Assembly: GCA_903862955.1 (NCBI GenBank)
Contig: CAIPAH010000014.1
Coordinates: 26,379-90,378 of the forward strand
Direction: 5' to 3'
Source: an uncultured Opitutia bacterium
Lineage (GTDB): Bacteria; Verrucomicrobiota; Verrucomicrobiia; Opitutales; Opitutaceae
Length of the DNA stretch: 64,000 nucleotides
The notes under the pieces: model-generated
Told to the model about the DNA's origin: nothing
Databases searched by the model: none
What the model saw: the letters and a program-made list of their open reading frames with translations, nothing else
Position numbers and translations under genes: made by a program
Shown here: positions 1 to 9,042 of the stretch, piece after piece
How positions within the stretch are numbered: position 1 is the stretch's first letter
Layout: each line of letters opens with the position of its first letter

Positions 1-657
1 GGCGTCTATGAATTGGAAGGGAAGGCCGCGAGCGGTGCGCTGTCCCACGTGGGGGAGGAGGCGCTGCTGTTCGCCCTGAAGGGGCGGGTGACGGTCGAGT
101 TGGGGGGCAAGACCTTTGTTCTGGACCCCTACGACGTGCTCTACGTGCCCCGCAGCCAAGTGTACCGCCTCCGCCAGGAAGACGGCCAGTCAAGGTTGGT
201 GGTATGCCGGGCCCCCGCCACGGCTGAGCACCCGATTTATCACGCCAGCTGGAAGAAATACTCCAAGGACGAAAGCCGGATCCGGCACCTGAAGGGCAAG
301 GACGTCTTCCTGATGTTCGATGTGAGCGAAGGCGCCGACAAACTGATGGCGGGTTTCACGCTGTTCCAGCCCGGGCAGCGCTCCTGGCCGCCCCACAACC
401 ACACGGATCAGGAAGAAATTTACATTTTCACCAAAGGGCGCGGCGCCATGGAGGTGTACGCGGAAGAGGAAACCAAGAGCTTTGTCCGCAGTGTGTCCGA
501 AGGTGACGCGGTGACGATTCCCCTGTTGAATTACCACCCGGTATTCAGTCAGGAGGAGGAACTGCATTTCATCTGGTGCATTGCCGGCAACCGCTACTGG
601 GTCGGCGACAAGAACAAGGATTTCATGAGCGGCAAGGTGGACAAACTAACGACCTGA
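1..657 (+). CDS. Bicupin isomerase-like protein (IolB/KduI-like), 5' end cut off; candidate sulfoquinovose isomerase
   Basis: The frame is open from the first base, so the true start lies outside the window. About 218 residues remain and show two cupin halves. The first ends in a P-R-S-Q stretch, and the second carries a metal-site signature PPHNH followed by a Q-E-E-I run and a later N-Y-H. This resembles the IolB/KduI group of aldose-ketose isomerases (family knowledge). It is the first visible gene of a plus-strand operon that leads through sulfolactate sulfo-lyase and a transaldolase. I infer that it may isomerise sulfoquinovose to 6-deoxy-6-sulfofructose, a step known to be done by a cupin-like enzyme in transaldolase-type sulfoglycolysis. 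A role with another sugar acid is possible. Only one base separates its stop from the next start. Confidence 0.6.
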   Translation, partial: GVYELEGKAASGALSHVGEEALLFALKGRVTVELGGKTFVLDPYDVLYVPRSQVYRLRQEDGQSRLVVCRAPATAEHPIYHASWKKYSKDESRIRHLKGKDVFLMFDVSEGADKLMAGFTLFQPGQRSWPPHNHTDQEEIYIFTKGRGAMEVYAEEETKSFVRSVSEGDAVTIPLLNYHPVFSQEEELHFIWCIAGNRYWVGDKNKDFMSGKVDKLTT

Positions 658-658
658 G

Positions 659-1573
659 ATGAGCGTCGTGCGGGAGGTGATTGCGTTCCGGGGCTGGCCC
701 AACGCCCTGCGGCTCGCCAACGGCACGGCCGAGCTGATTGCGACGCTCGATGTCGGGCCGCGGATCTTGTCGTACACCCGGCAGGGCGGACTGAACCCTT
801 TCAACATTTACGAGGATCAAGCAGGCGGCCGGGGTGAAGCGCAGTGGCGGAATCGCGGGGGTCACCGGCTCTGGCTGGCGCCGGAGGCTCCTGGTTTCAG
901 CAATTTCCCGGACAACCAGCCGGTGGCTTGGGAAAAACTGGGGGAGTCTGGGGTCCGGCTGATTCCTCCGCCGGAGCCCGCAACGGGCTTTCAGAAGCAG
1001 ATTGACCTCACGCTGGCGGACACGGGGGCCCGGGTGACGGTGGTTCACCGCATCAGCCGGATCTCTCCGGTTGCCTGCACCGCTGCGCCGTGGGCGTTGA
1101 GCGTTATGGCGGCAGGCGGGACTGCGATCCTGCCCCAGCCGCCCTTCGGCGAACATCCCCGCGACCTGCTGCCCAACCGGCGGCTGGTGGTCTGGCCCTA
1201 CACAGATCTTTCCGACGCACGCTACCGGCTCGGGCGGAAGTTTTTCACCATGCGACAGGATACCGCGGGGGTACCGACCAAGATCGGGCTGGCCACGTCG
1301 GTGGGCTGGGCCGCCTATCATTTGCAGCGCACCCTGTTCATCAAATATTTCACCCGGACGGCCGGCGTCGACTACCCCGACGACGGCTGCAACCTCGAGG
1401 TTTTCACCAATGCAAGGATGCTGGAGCTGGAAACGCTGGGGCCACTGCAACGCTTTGAACCCGGCACCACCGCGGAGCTGACCGAGAATTGGGACCTGCG
1501 GACCGATCTGCCCGAAATCGACCCCAGCGATGAAGCCGCCTTGGCGGCTTATTTTCGGCTTGCTCCCGTCTAG
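659..1573 (+). CDS. DUF4380-like aldose-epimerase-fold protein; candidate sulfosugar mutarotase
   Basis: This 304-residue protein begins with a beta-rich section containing the phrase ATLDVGPRILSY and a later HRLWLAPE. I associate these with DUF4380 proteins, which resemble galactose mutarotase. No signal peptide or membrane segment is visible. The ATG follows the upstream cupin stop by one base, so the two are translationally linked. Sulfoglycolytic operons often carry an aldose-1-epimerase-like gene (YihR in E. coli). By analogy this protein may interconvert anomers of sulfoquinovose, but that is inference. The catalytic residues were not checked against a mutarotase alignment. Confidence 0.6.
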   Translation: MSVVREVIAFRGWPNALRLANGTAELIATLDVGPRILSYTRQGGLNPFNIYEDQAGGRGEAQWRNRGGHRLWLAPEAPGFSNFPDNQPVAWEKLGESGVRLIPPPEPATGFQKQIDLTLADTGARVTVVHRISRISPVACTAAPWALSVMAAGGTAILPQPPFGEHPRDLLPNRRLVVWPYTDLSDARYRLGRKFFTMRQDTAGVPTKIGLATSVGWAAYHLQRTLFIKYFTRTAGVDYPDDGCNLEVFTNARMLELETLGPLQRFEPGTTAELTENWDLRTDLPEIDPSDEAALAAYFRLAPV

Positions 1574-1620
1574 TTATTTCGGAATCGTAATAATTCTTCG
1601 CTCCAACCCTCCCAAAACCA

Positions 1621-1899
1621 ATGATCTCATTCCTCATGCACGAAAAACAGGACACCGTCGGCGTCGCCGTGGTGGACCTCAAAGCCGGCCAGGTGGTGCA
1701 GGGACGCTCCCTGCATGGCAAGGCCTCCCCGAGGCTCAAGGTCCTCAGTGACATTCCACTGGGGCACAAGATTGCCCTCCAGGCTTTCAAGCCGGGCGAC
1801 ACGGTCTTCAAATATGGCGTCGATATCGGAAAGATCGTGGCGCCGATCAAAAAGGGCGGCCACGTCCACGTGCACAACCTCAAGACCAAGCGCTGGTAA
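1621..1899 (+). CDS. suyA: (2R)-sulfolactate sulfo-lyase small subunit (SuyA), SAF domain
   Basis: The 92-residue protein consists of one SAF domain: [15 protein letters not shown], then [14 protein letters not shown], ending in [12 protein letters not shown]. UxaA-type altronate dehydratase small subunits share the fold, but the C-terminal HNLKTKRW ending and the partner gene fit SuyA, the small subunit of sulfolactate sulfo-lyase, which splits (R)-sulfolactate to pyruvate and sulfite. The ATG at 1621 was taken; an in-frame ATG at 1636 is also possible. The large subunit follows after 8 bases. In the window this enzyme would supply sulfite to the dsr genes about 21 kb away. The chief alternative is the small subunit of a sugar-acid dehydratase. 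Confidence 0.85.
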   Translation: MISFLMHEKQDTVGVAVVDLKAGQVVQGRSLHGKASPRLKVLSDIPLGHKIALQAFKPGDTVFKYGVDIGKIVAPIKKGGHVHVHNLKTKRW

Positions 1900-1907
1900 A
1901 ATTCCCC

Positions 1908-3071
1908 ATGAAAACTCCCACCTTTCTCGGCTATCGCCGCAAAAACAAGCGGGTCGGCATCCGCAATCATGTCATCATTCTGCCGGTTGATGATATTTCC
2001 AACGCGGCCTGCGAGGCCGTGGCCAACAACGTCAAGGGCACGATGGCTCTGCCGCATGCCTACGGGCGGCTGCAGTTCGGCGAGGACCTCGAACTCTTCT
2101 TCCGCACGATGATTGGCACGGGGTCCAACCCCAATGTGGCCGCGGTCATCGTGATTGGCATCGAGCCAGGTTGGACGCAGCGGATCGTGGACGGCATCGC
2201 CAAGACGGGCAAGCCGGTCGCGGGTTTTTCAATCGAGCGCCATGGCGACTTGCAGACGATTGCGGACGCCGCGCGCAAGGCGAAGGAGTACGTCCAGTGG
2301 GCCAGCGAGCTCCAGCGCGAGGAATGCTCGGTCGACGAACTCTATATCTCGGTCAAATGCGGCGAGTCGGATACGACCACTGGCCTGGGCTCCTGCCCGG
2401 CGGTGGGCAACGTGATCGACAAGACCGTGGCGATGGGCGCCACCGCCTCCTTTGGCGAGACGACTGAATTGACCGGCGGTGAGCACATCGTGAAGGCAAA
2501 GGCAGCTACACCGGCGGTGGCAGCGGCCTTCATGAAGGTGTGGAACAACTACAACGATATGGTCATGAAGGAGAAGACTGACGATTTGTCCGAGTCGCAG
2601 CCGACCAAGGGCAACATTCGCGGCGGCCTCACCACGATCGAGGAAAAGGCGATGGGCAACATCGAGAAGCTCGGCAAGAAGACGAAATTCGTGGGCGTGC
2701 TCAAGCCCGCCGAAGCTCCGACCCGCAAGGGTCTCTGGTTCATGGATACCTCGTCTGCGGCGGCCGAAGCGGTGACGCTATGGGCGGCCTCGGGGGCGGT
2801 GGTGCACCTGTTCCCGACGGGGCAGGGCAATATCATCGGAAATCCGATCGAACCCGTGATCAAGCTGTCCGCCAATCCTCTCACCTGCGCGACGATGAGC
2901 GAGCATATCGATCTCGATGTCTCGGCCATTCTCCGGGGTGAAATGTCCGTGGACCAAGCCGGCGACAAGCTGCTGGCCATGGTTGTGCGGACCGCCAGTG
3001 GACGTCTCACGGCCGCGGAGGCCTTGGGTCATCGTGAATTCGTAATGACGAAGCTCTATCGAAGCGCCTAG
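1908..3071 (+). CDS. suyB: (2R)-sulfolactate sulfo-lyase large subunit (SuyB), UxaA family
   Basis: The 387-residue protein belongs to the UxaA/GarD dehydratase superfamily. Recognisable stretches are [20 protein letters not shown] near the start, [74 protein letters not shown], and the ending [13 protein letters not shown]. From memory these match SuyB, which forms the iron-dependent lyase with SuyA, and not altronate dehydratase. The conserved cysteines of KCGES and GSCPAV probably bind the metal centre. The reaction releases sulfite and pyruvate in the cytoplasm. The position next to a transaldolase and an aldehyde dehydrogenase supports sulfoquinovose as the upstream source. Confidence 0.88.
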   Translation: MKTPTFLGYRRKNKRVGIRNHVIILPVDDISNAACEAVANNVKGTMALPHAYGRLQFGEDLELFFRTMIGTGSNPNVAAVIVIGIEPGWTQRIVDGIAKTGKPVAGFSIERHGDLQTIADAARKAKEYVQWASELQREECSVDELYISVKCGESDTTTGLGSCPAVGNVIDKTVAMGATASFGETTELTGGEHIVKAKAATPAVAAAFMKVWNNYNDMVMKEKTDDLSESQPTKGNIRGGLTTIEEKAMGNIEKLGKKTKFVGVLKPAEAPTRKGLWFMDTSSAAAEAVTLWAASGAVVHLFPTGQGNIIGNPIEPVIKLSANPLTCATMSEHIDLDVSAILRGEMSVDQAGDKLLAMVVRTASGRLTAAEALGHREFVMTKLYRSA

Positions 3072-3093
3072 TTGCTGCGCCGCTTCGCGGACC

Positions 3094-4293
3094 ATGCCGA
3101 CCGAAAGCGCATCATCGAGCCGCTGCGGCGTGGCGTGGGCCAGGAAGCAAGTCCGCGATCTCGCCGTGGCGGTAAACGTGCCGCCCGGCGATGCCGGGCG
3201 GTTCGCGGATGCCTTGGTGGCCGCGGACGTGCAGGGCATCCCCACCCACGGGATTTCCCGGCTGAACGTCTATCTCCGACGCATTCAAGCCGGGCTCATC
3301 AATCCGCGGGCCAAGTTGTCGGTTATCCGGCAGCGGGGTGGGGTGCTCGTGCTCGACGCCAACCATGGCCTCGGGCAGGTCCAAGCGCTCAAGGCCCTCG
3401 ACCGGCTGGTACCGCTGGCGCGGGAACATGGCGTGGCGGTCGCGACGATCCGCAACTCGCAGCACTTCGGAGCACTGTCGTATTACTGCAACCAAGCGGC
3501 GGCTCAGGACATGATTCTGATTGCCTCCACGAATGGCGAACCGGCCATGTCGCCCGAGGGCGGGTGCCAGGCTTTCTTCGGCACCAACCCTTTGGCCGCG
3601 TCCTTCCCGACAGGCCGGGGCGGGCCTGTGAAGATTGATTTTGCCACTGCGATCGTGGCACGGGGCAACATCATTGCGGCGCAAAAGCGCGGCCAGCCGA
3701 TCCCTCCTGGCTGGGCGCTGAACGGCGAAGGCGAGCCGACGACCGATGCGGCGGCGGCGCTGGCGGGCACGGTCCTCACCTTGGGCGGGCACAAGGGCTA
3801 CGCCTTGGCCTTGATGTTGGAAGTTTTGTCCGGGGTGCTGTCGGGCGCGGCCATCGGCCCGGCGGTGGGTTCGATGTACAAAGACATGAACCGTCGGCAG
3901 GGGGTGGGCCATTTCTTCTGCCTGCTGGACATCGCGGCATTCATGGAGGTCTCCGAGTTCAAGCAGCGGATTGACCAGACGATCGACGGGATCAAGGCGT
4001 GCCGGAAACGTCCCGGCGTGTCCGAGATCCTCATCCCGGGGGAAAGTTCGCACCGCGAGGCACAGCAGAACCGCTTGCAGGGAATTCCCGTGGACGAATC
4101 CACGCAGAGCGAAATCAAGCAGTTGTGCATGGACCTGGGCGTGAAATTCCGGCTCGGTCCAGTGGCCCGCAGCCGGTCCGCGTGTACCCGGCGGCGGCCC
4201 TTGTCGCGCGTGACCGCGCAAGTTCACCGTGGCGCAAAATCCCATTCCAATTTCCGCGGATTAACCCATCAAGCGCACGGGCGACCACAGTGA
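3094..4293 (+). CDS. Ldh_2-family 2-hydroxyacid dehydrogenase, ComC-like; candidate sulfolactate dehydrogenase
   Basis: The 399-residue protein shows the Ldh_2 (malate/L-sulfolactate dehydrogenase) family hallmarks: GIPTHGISRLNVYLRRI, NGEPAMSPEGG, FFGTNPLAASFP and LGGHKGYALALMLEVLSGVL. Members oxidise 2-hydroxyacids with NAD(P). ComC of this family interconverts (R)-sulfolactate and sulfopyruvate. Between SuyB and a LarA homologue the likeliest substrate is sulfolactate. The family normally ends near residue 355 (GVKFR). Here the frame continues about 45 arginine-rich residues that look non-native, so the usual stop may have been lost. Its TGA overlaps the ATG of the next gene. Confidence 0.82.
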   Translation: MPTESASSSRCGVAWARKQVRDLAVAVNVPPGDAGRFADALVAADVQGIPTHGISRLNVYLRRIQAGLINPRAKLSVIRQRGGVLVLDANHGLGQVQALKALDRLVPLAREHGVAVATIRNSQHFGALSYYCNQAAAQDMILIASTNGEPAMSPEGGCQAFFGTNPLAASFPTGRGGPVKIDFATAIVARGNIIAAQKRGQPIPPGWALNGEGEPTTDAAAALAGTVLTLGGHKGYALALMLEVLSGVLSGAAIGPAVGSMYKDMNRRQGVGHFFCLLDIAAFMEVSEFKQRIDQTIDGIKACRKRPGVSEILIPGESSHREAQQNRLQGIPVDESTQSEIKQLCMDLGVKFRLGPVARSRSACTRRRPLSRVTAQVHRGAKSHSNFRGLTHQAHGRPQ

Positions 4294-5549
4294 TGCAAAT
4301 CCAGGTTCCATATGGGCGGGCTTTCGTATCTGCCCGCGTCCCAGACCAGACCGGGATCGATATCATTGAGGCGCCGGAGACACCGGGGGCCGGCGATCCG
4401 TTGGGCCTCGTCCGCTCAGCCTTGGCCAACCTTCTCGGCGGAGCAAAGTGGGCTGATTTCGCGGGAGCGCGCTCGGTGGCCATCACCGTCAACGACAAGA
4501 CGCGCCCGGTTCCGCATCACCAGCTCTTGCCGCCGTTGCTGGAGCGCCTCGCGGTCCTCGGGATCCCCGATGCCGCCATCACTTTCTACGTGGCCGTGGG
4601 CACCCACCCGCCGATGACGCGCGACGAATTTCCCGCGATCCTGCCGGAGGAGATTCTGAAACGCTACCGGGTGGTGTCACACGACGCGGAAAATGGCGAC
4701 CTGCTGACCAACTTGGGCGAAACCTCCCGTGGCACGCCAATCTGGTCCAACAAGGCCTATGTCGCGTCCGACCTAAAGATCGTGGTGGGCAATCTCGAGC
4801 CGCACCAGTTCGTCGGCTTCTCGGGCGGCGTCAAAGGCGCGGCCATCGGGCTTTCCGGGTTGCAGACGATCAACCGCAATCACGCCCTGATGATGCATCC
4901 CGATTCCCAGTTGGGCGAATACGAGACGAACCCGGCGAGGCAGGATGTGGAGGAAATCGGCGCCAAGATGGGAATCCATCTGGCGCTGAATACCATCTTG
5001 AACCAGCACCGGCAGATCGTGCATGTGCTCGCGGGTGAGCCGCGCGCCGTGATGCGGGCCGGGGTGCCGCTTTCGCGGCAGGTCTGCCAGGTGGGCGTTA
5101 CTTCCAGGTACGGCCTCATCATCACCTCGCCCGGCGGCCATCCCAAGGACATCAATGTATACCAGGCCCAGAAAGCGCTCGGGCACGCGGCGCTGATCGC
5201 CCGGCCGGGCGGCACCATCATCCTCGTGGCGGCCTGTCCCGAAGGCACGGGCAGCCCGCATTATGAGGAGTGGATGGCGGGCAAGAGGTCCTACGACGAA
5301 ATCATCAACCGCTTCAGCGCCGAGGGCTTCCGGATCGGGCCGCACAAGGCTTACCAAATTGCCCGCGATGCTTCCAAGACGCGGTTGCTTTTCTGCACCG
5401 GGATGGACGAGCACCTGGCGCGGACCCTGTTGCTCAATCCGGTCAGGGATTTGCAGGCCGCCGTGGACAAGGCGTTGCCGGGACTGCAGCCCGGCGAGCG
5501 GATCGGCGTTCTGCCCCATGCCAACTCCACCATTCCTTTCCTAAAATAG
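4293..5549 (+). CDS. LarA-type nickel-pincer racemase/epimerase; candidate sulfolactate racemase
   Basis: Starting at the ATG that overlaps the preceding stop gives 418 residues. The LarA catalytic set is intact: R71 in NDKTRP, H105 in GTHPP, H171 in LEPHQF, the cofactor lysine K181 in GGVKG, and H197 in NRNHALM. All lie 3-4 residues before the numbering I remember for Lactobacillus plantarum LarA (R75, H108, H174, K184, H200). Known members racemise or epimerise 2-hydroxyacids with a nickel-pincer nucleotide. The maturation genes larB, larC and larE are not in the window. The position between Ldh_2 and the SLA-producing enzymes suggests conversion of (S)- to (R)-sulfolactate. The longer in-frame extension upstream of 4293 overlaps the dehydrogenase gene and is not credible. 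Confidence 0.85.
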   Translation: MQIQVPYGRAFVSARVPDQTGIDIIEAPETPGAGDPLGLVRSALANLLGGAKWADFAGARSVAITVNDKTRPVPHHQLLPPLLERLAVLGIPDAAITFYVAVGTHPPMTRDEFPAILPEEILKRYRVVSHDAENGDLLTNLGETSRGTPIWSNKAYVASDLKIVVGNLEPHQFVGFSGGVKGAAIGLSGLQTINRNHALMMHPDSQLGEYETNPARQDVEEIGAKMGIHLALNTILNQHRQIVHVLAGEPRAVMRAGVPLSRQVCQVGVTSRYGLIITSPGGHPKDINVYQAQKALGHAALIARPGGTIILVAACPEGTGSPHYEEWMAGKRSYDEIINRFSAEGFRIGPHKAYQIARDASKTRLLFCTGMDEHLARTLLLNPVRDLQAAVDKALPGLQPGERIGVLPHANSTIPFLK

Positions 5550-5629
5550 AGCGCCGCCATTTTTTCCCAATCCAACCGTCCCCGCCCTCCGGCGGAGGCA
5601 CCCAACCCGCAACCAGAACGAAAGTATTT

Positions 5630-6277
5630 ATGAAACTATTCATCGACACAGCTGACGTCGCCCAAATCAAGGAGACCTATGCGTGGGGCATCATTGATGG
5701 TGTGACCACGAATCCTTCCCATGTCGCGAAAACCGGCCGGCCGGCGGCCGCCGTCTACCGGGACATCTGCGCCATCGTCGACGGGCCGATCAGCCTCGAG
5801 ACACTCAGCCTCACCGCACCCGAGATGATCGTCGAGGGGCGTGAGCTCGCCAAGTTTCACCGCAACGTGGTCGTGAAGATCCCCATGACGCGCGAGGGCA
5901 TGAAGGCCGTGAAGGTCCTGTCCGCGGAGGGCATCAAGACCAACGTGACGGTGACCTTTTCGCCGCTGCAGGCGCTGCTCGCCGCCAAGTGCGGGGCGAC
6001 CTACATCAGTCCCTTTGTGGGGCGCTTGGACAGCTTCGGCCACAACGGCATGGATTTGGTCCGGCAGATCAAACAGATCTACGCGAACTACGGCTACAAG
6101 ACCGAGATCATCGTCGCCGCGGTCCGGCATCCTATGCATGTGCTCGAGGCCGCGCTGGCCGGCGCGGAGATAGCCACGATGGGCTATGACGTCATGGTCC
6201 AGCTCTATCACCACCCGTTGACCGATCTGGGCATCGAAACCTTCCTGAAGGATTGGAAAAAAGTTCCACAGTCATGA
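5630..6277 (+). CDS. Small transaldolase (FSA/TalC-like); candidate 6-deoxy-6-sulfofructose transaldolase
   Basis: The 215-residue protein is a short transaldolase/fructose-6-phosphate aldolase: [24 protein letters not shown], the Schiff-base lysine K83 in [25 protein letters not shown], and [10 protein letters not shown]. Short transaldolases of this type act as sulfofructose transaldolases (SftT/SqvA) in one sulfoglycolysis route, moving a three-carbon unit to glyceraldehyde 3-phosphate and leaving 3-sulfolactaldehyde. The flanking genes (SuyAB, aldehyde dehydrogenase, a sulfoquinovosidase nearby) make that role likely. A housekeeping sugar-phosphate role cannot be excluded from sequence alone. 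The start was set at the ATG giving a family-typical N-terminus; the last base of its stop forms an ATGA overlap with the next gene. Confidence 0.82.
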   Translation: MKLFIDTADVAQIKETYAWGIIDGVTTNPSHVAKTGRPAAAVYRDICAIVDGPISLETLSLTAPEMIVEGRELAKFHRNVVVKIPMTREGMKAVKVLSAEGIKTNVTVTFSPLQALLAAKCGATYISPFVGRLDSFGHNGMDLVRQIKQIYANYGYKTEIIVAAVRHPMHVLEAALAGAEIATMGYDVMVQLYHHPLTDLGIETFLKDWKKVPQS

Positions 6278-7695
6278 AAACACAACCGCTCTATCTCGGA
6301 GGGAAGTGGGTGACATCTCCCACGACCCTGCAGGTCCACAATCCGGCGAACGGCCAGGTCATCGGCGAAGTCTGCACCGTGGGCCGGCCCGTGGTGGCGC
6401 AAGCCATCACCGACGCGCACGCGGCCTTGGCCGGCTGGCGCGCCCTGACGGGCAAGGAACGCGGCGACCGCCTTCGGGCGGTGGCTGATCAGCTCCTGCG
6501 CCGCCGCGACGAGGTCGCGCGGACGATCACGCTGGAAAATGGCAAACCCCTGGCACAAAGCCTCGGGGAAGTGGCGATGTCGGTGGACCACCTGCTGTGG
6601 TTTGCCGAGGAGGCCCGCCGGGCCTACGGCCGCATCGTTCCGGCGCAGGCGCCGGGCAAGCGCCATCTCGTGGTGAAAACGCCCATCGGGGTCGTGGCCG
6701 CCATCAGCCCGTGGAATTTCCCACTCGTGCTGGCGGTGCGCAAGATCGCGCCGGCGCTGGCCGCCGGCTGTCCCGTCGTGCTGAAGCCTGCCAGCGCTAC
6801 CCCGCTGTGCGCTATCCAGTTTGCGGAATGTGTCGAAGCGGCCGGGTTGCCGGCCAGTGTCTTCCAAGTCGTGCTGGGCCGCGCGTCGGAAATCGCCGCG
6901 GAATTCCTGGAAAACCGCCTCTGTCGCAAGATCACCTTCACGGGTTCCACCGAGGTGGGACAGCTCCTGATCCGCGGAGCGGCCACGGACATCAAGCCCC
7001 TGTCGCTCGAACTCGGGGGGCACGCCCCGGTCCTCATCTTTGCCGATGCGGACCTGGACCAGGCGGTGGAAACCGCGATGATCGCGAAATTCCGGAATTC
7101 GGGCCAGTCGTGCATCGCGGCCAACCGGATCTACGTACAGCGGCCCGTCTACCAGGAATTCCTGGAGCGTTTCGCGCAGAAAGCCCGGGAACTCAAGGTT
7201 GGCGACGGCTTGGAGGCCGGCGTTAATGTCGGTCCCGTCATCAACCAGGAGGGACTCGACAAGGCGCTGTCGCATATCGCCGATGCCAAGGCGCGCGGGG
7301 CCCGTTGTCTTTGCGGAGGCCGGCGCATGGACCGGCCAGGATGGTTCCTGGAACCGACCGTGTTGGCGGACGTCCCGGAGGCCGCCACCTGCATGAGCGA
7401 GGAAACCTTCGCACCCGTGGCCGCGGTTTGCTCCTTCGAGACTGAAGAGGAGGCCGTCACACGGGCCAACGCCTCGCCATTTGGCCTGAGCGCCTATGCG
7501 TGCACGCGAGACCTGGGCCGGACCTTCCGGTTGATCGAGAGCCTGGAAGCAGGGACCATCGGCATCAATGACGGCGCGCCGTCGACGAGCCAGTGTCCCT
7601 TCGGCGGAACCAAACATAGCGGTTGGGGACGGGAATTGGGCAACGAAGGGCTGGACGCATTTCTCGAAACCAAACACGCTTCGCTCGTTCTGTGA
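6274..7695 (+). CDS. NAD(P)-dependent aldehyde dehydrogenase, GabD-like; candidate sulfolactaldehyde dehydrogenase
   Basis: The 473-residue protein is a full-length ALDH. It has the cofactor stretch [19 protein letters not shown], the GSTEVG turn, the general base E246 in LELGGHAP, and the nucleophile C280 in GQSCIAANR. The closest named group by eye is succinate-semialdehyde dehydrogenase (GabD), from which known sulfolactaldehyde dehydrogenases also come. In this operon it would oxidise the 3-sulfolactaldehyde made by the transaldolase to sulfolactate and yield NADH or NADPH. The ATG at 6274 shares an ATGA overlap with the transaldolase stop, which decides this start over a TTG 21 bases earlier. 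The 3' end overlaps the ROK gene as GTGA. Confidence 0.86.
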   Translation: MKTQPLYLGGKWVTSPTTLQVHNPANGQVIGEVCTVGRPVVAQAITDAHAALAGWRALTGKERGDRLRAVADQLLRRRDEVARTITLENGKPLAQSLGEVAMSVDHLLWFAEEARRAYGRIVPAQAPGKRHLVVKTPIGVVAAISPWNFPLVLAVRKIAPALAAGCPVVLKPASATPLCAIQFAECVEAAGLPASVFQVVLGRASEIAAEFLENRLCRKITFTGSTEVGQLLIRGAATDIKPLSLELGGHAPVLIFADADLDQAVETAMIAKFRNSGQSCIAANRIYVQRPVYQEFLERFAQKARELKVGDGLEAGVNVGPVINQEGLDKALSHIADAKARGARCLCGGRRMDRPGWFLEPTVLADVPEAATCMSEETFAPVAAVCSFETEEEAVTRANASPFGLSAYACTRDLGRTFRLIESLEAGTIGINDGAPSTSQCPFGGTKHSGWGRELGNEGLDAFLETKHASLVL

Positions 7696-8996
7696 GGCGA
7701 TCTGCATTTCAAACCACCCATCTGACATCGGACATCCTCAAGCGAGTACGCGCTTGTGGGGGCATTTCCCGCGTGGATTTGGCGCGGGACTTGGGCCTGG
7801 CGCCGTCCACCGCCGGCATCTACGTCGAGCGACTCATCGACCGCGGCTTCCTGCTTGAGACCGAGGAAACCACGGGTGACGCCGGACGTCCCCCACGAAT
7901 CCTCCGGACAAATCCGGAGGGCGGGGAATTCATCGGGGTGGATTTTGAAGCCCGGAACATCATGGCCGTGGCCGTGGATTTTTCCGACCGGCCGCTACGG
8001 AATTCCCACAAGCTGATCGAAGCCGATGAGACCGTGGAGCAGGTTATCGCCAAGATTGCGGAAGCGATCGAGGAAGTGCTGCCGGGGGCGAACCGGCGGA
8101 ATCTGGCTATCGGGGTGGGGGTCCCGGGCATTGTTGATTCGGGCAAGGGCGTGGCGGTGCACTACAAGCACATTCGCAAATGGGACAATGTGCCCCTGGC
8201 CAAGATCCTGTCGGCGCGATTTGGCGTCCCGGTGTTTCTGGAAAACAACGCGCGTTCCATGGCCTTGGCCGAGCTTTGGTTTGGCCAGGGCAAGGGGCAG
8301 GATGACTTCCTTTGCATCGGCATCCGGAGTGGAATTGGCGCCGGAATGGTCTTGAACGGCCGCGTTTATTCCGGCGCCCACCATGCGGCGGGGGAATTGG
8401 GCCGCTGGCGCTATCTCGCTGTGTCGGTCCCCGCGGCGCCTTGGTTTGCGCCGATGACCACCAACGGCGATGCGGACGGTCCGGAGTTGGAGGAGATCGC
8501 CTCGGTCCGCGCGGTGCAGCGTGCGCTGCATAACGCCGTGGCCCAGGGAAAAAAGACGGTGCTCGCGGGCGGCAAATCCCATTTTTCGGTGACGGATATC
8601 GTCAAGGCCTGCCAGCAGCGGGATGCGTTGACGATCCGGGTGGTCAGCGAGTCCGCCGGGGCGCTCGGCTGGGCCATCGGCCAACTTTCGCTCGCGGTGG
8701 ACCCGGGCAAGATTGTCCTGTCGGGTCCGCTGACCGCACTGGGCGAGGTTTTCCTTCAGCCCCTGCGTGCCCGCGTCGATCGTTTGCTGCGCCTCTCCGG
8801 CGCGCGTTCACCCGAAATCGTGAATTCCACGATGGGCGAGTACAGTGGCGCGCTGGGCGCCGCGGCGCTGGCGCTGCATGAGTGGAAGCCGGTGCTGGGC
8901 GGGCGCGGACGTGAAGCGGAAGCGGAAAGCCAGCCGGCTCCCAAGGGACGCAAGACTCGCTTTGCGAAGGGCAAGCCAAGTGGGAAGCTGACCTAG
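7692..8996 (+). CDS. ROK-family transcriptional regulator lacking the usual zinc/kinase signature
   Basis: Starting at the GTG that overlaps the upstream stop gives 434 residues. Residues about 10-60 form a winged helix (ISRVDLARDLGLAPSTAGIYVERLIDRGFL). A ROK sugar-sensor domain follows, with IGVGVPGIVD, VPVFLENNARSMALAELWFGQG and GIRSGIGAGMVLNG. The usual GEIGH is GELGR here, and the C-x-C-G zinc motif is absent, so it should be a non-catalytic sensor. The C-terminus is a basic tail rich in K, R and P. As last gene of the sulfoglycolytic operon it probably controls that operon in response to a sulfosugar or its phosphate-free intermediate, which is inference. Confidence 0.85.
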   Translation: MRRSAFQTTHLTSDILKRVRACGGISRVDLARDLGLAPSTAGIYVERLIDRGFLLETEETTGDAGRPPRILRTNPEGGEFIGVDFEARNIMAVAVDFSDRPLRNSHKLIEADETVEQVIAKIAEAIEEVLPGANRRNLAIGVGVPGIVDSGKGVAVHYKHIRKWDNVPLAKILSARFGVPVFLENNARSMALAELWFGQGKGQDDFLCIGIRSGIGAGMVLNGRVYSGAHHAAGELGRWRYLAVSVPAAPWFAPMTTNGDADGPELEEIASVRAVQRALHNAVAQGKKTVLAGGKSHFSVTDIVKACQQRDALTIRVVSESAGALGWAIGQLSLAVDPGKIVLSGPLTALGEVFLQPLRARVDRLLRLSGARSPEIVNSTMGEYSGALGAAALALHEWKPVLGGRGREAEAESQPAPKGRKTRFAKGKPSGKLT

Positions 8997-9042
8997 CCGG
9001 AAGGCAGGTGGGCGGCGCCGAGCGCGATCGCTCTGGACTGGA

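Noticed and set aside
1621..3071. Altronate dehydratase (UxaA split in two) as the identity of the SAF plus UxaA pair
   Set aside because: Terminal motifs HNLKTKRW and MTKLYRSA and the sulfonate context match SuyAB better; kept only as the alternative.
6208..7728. Long minus-strand open frame (506 codons) opposite the aldehyde dehydrogenase
   Set aside because: It is antisense to a complete ALDH with catalytic Cys and Glu; no recognisable domain.
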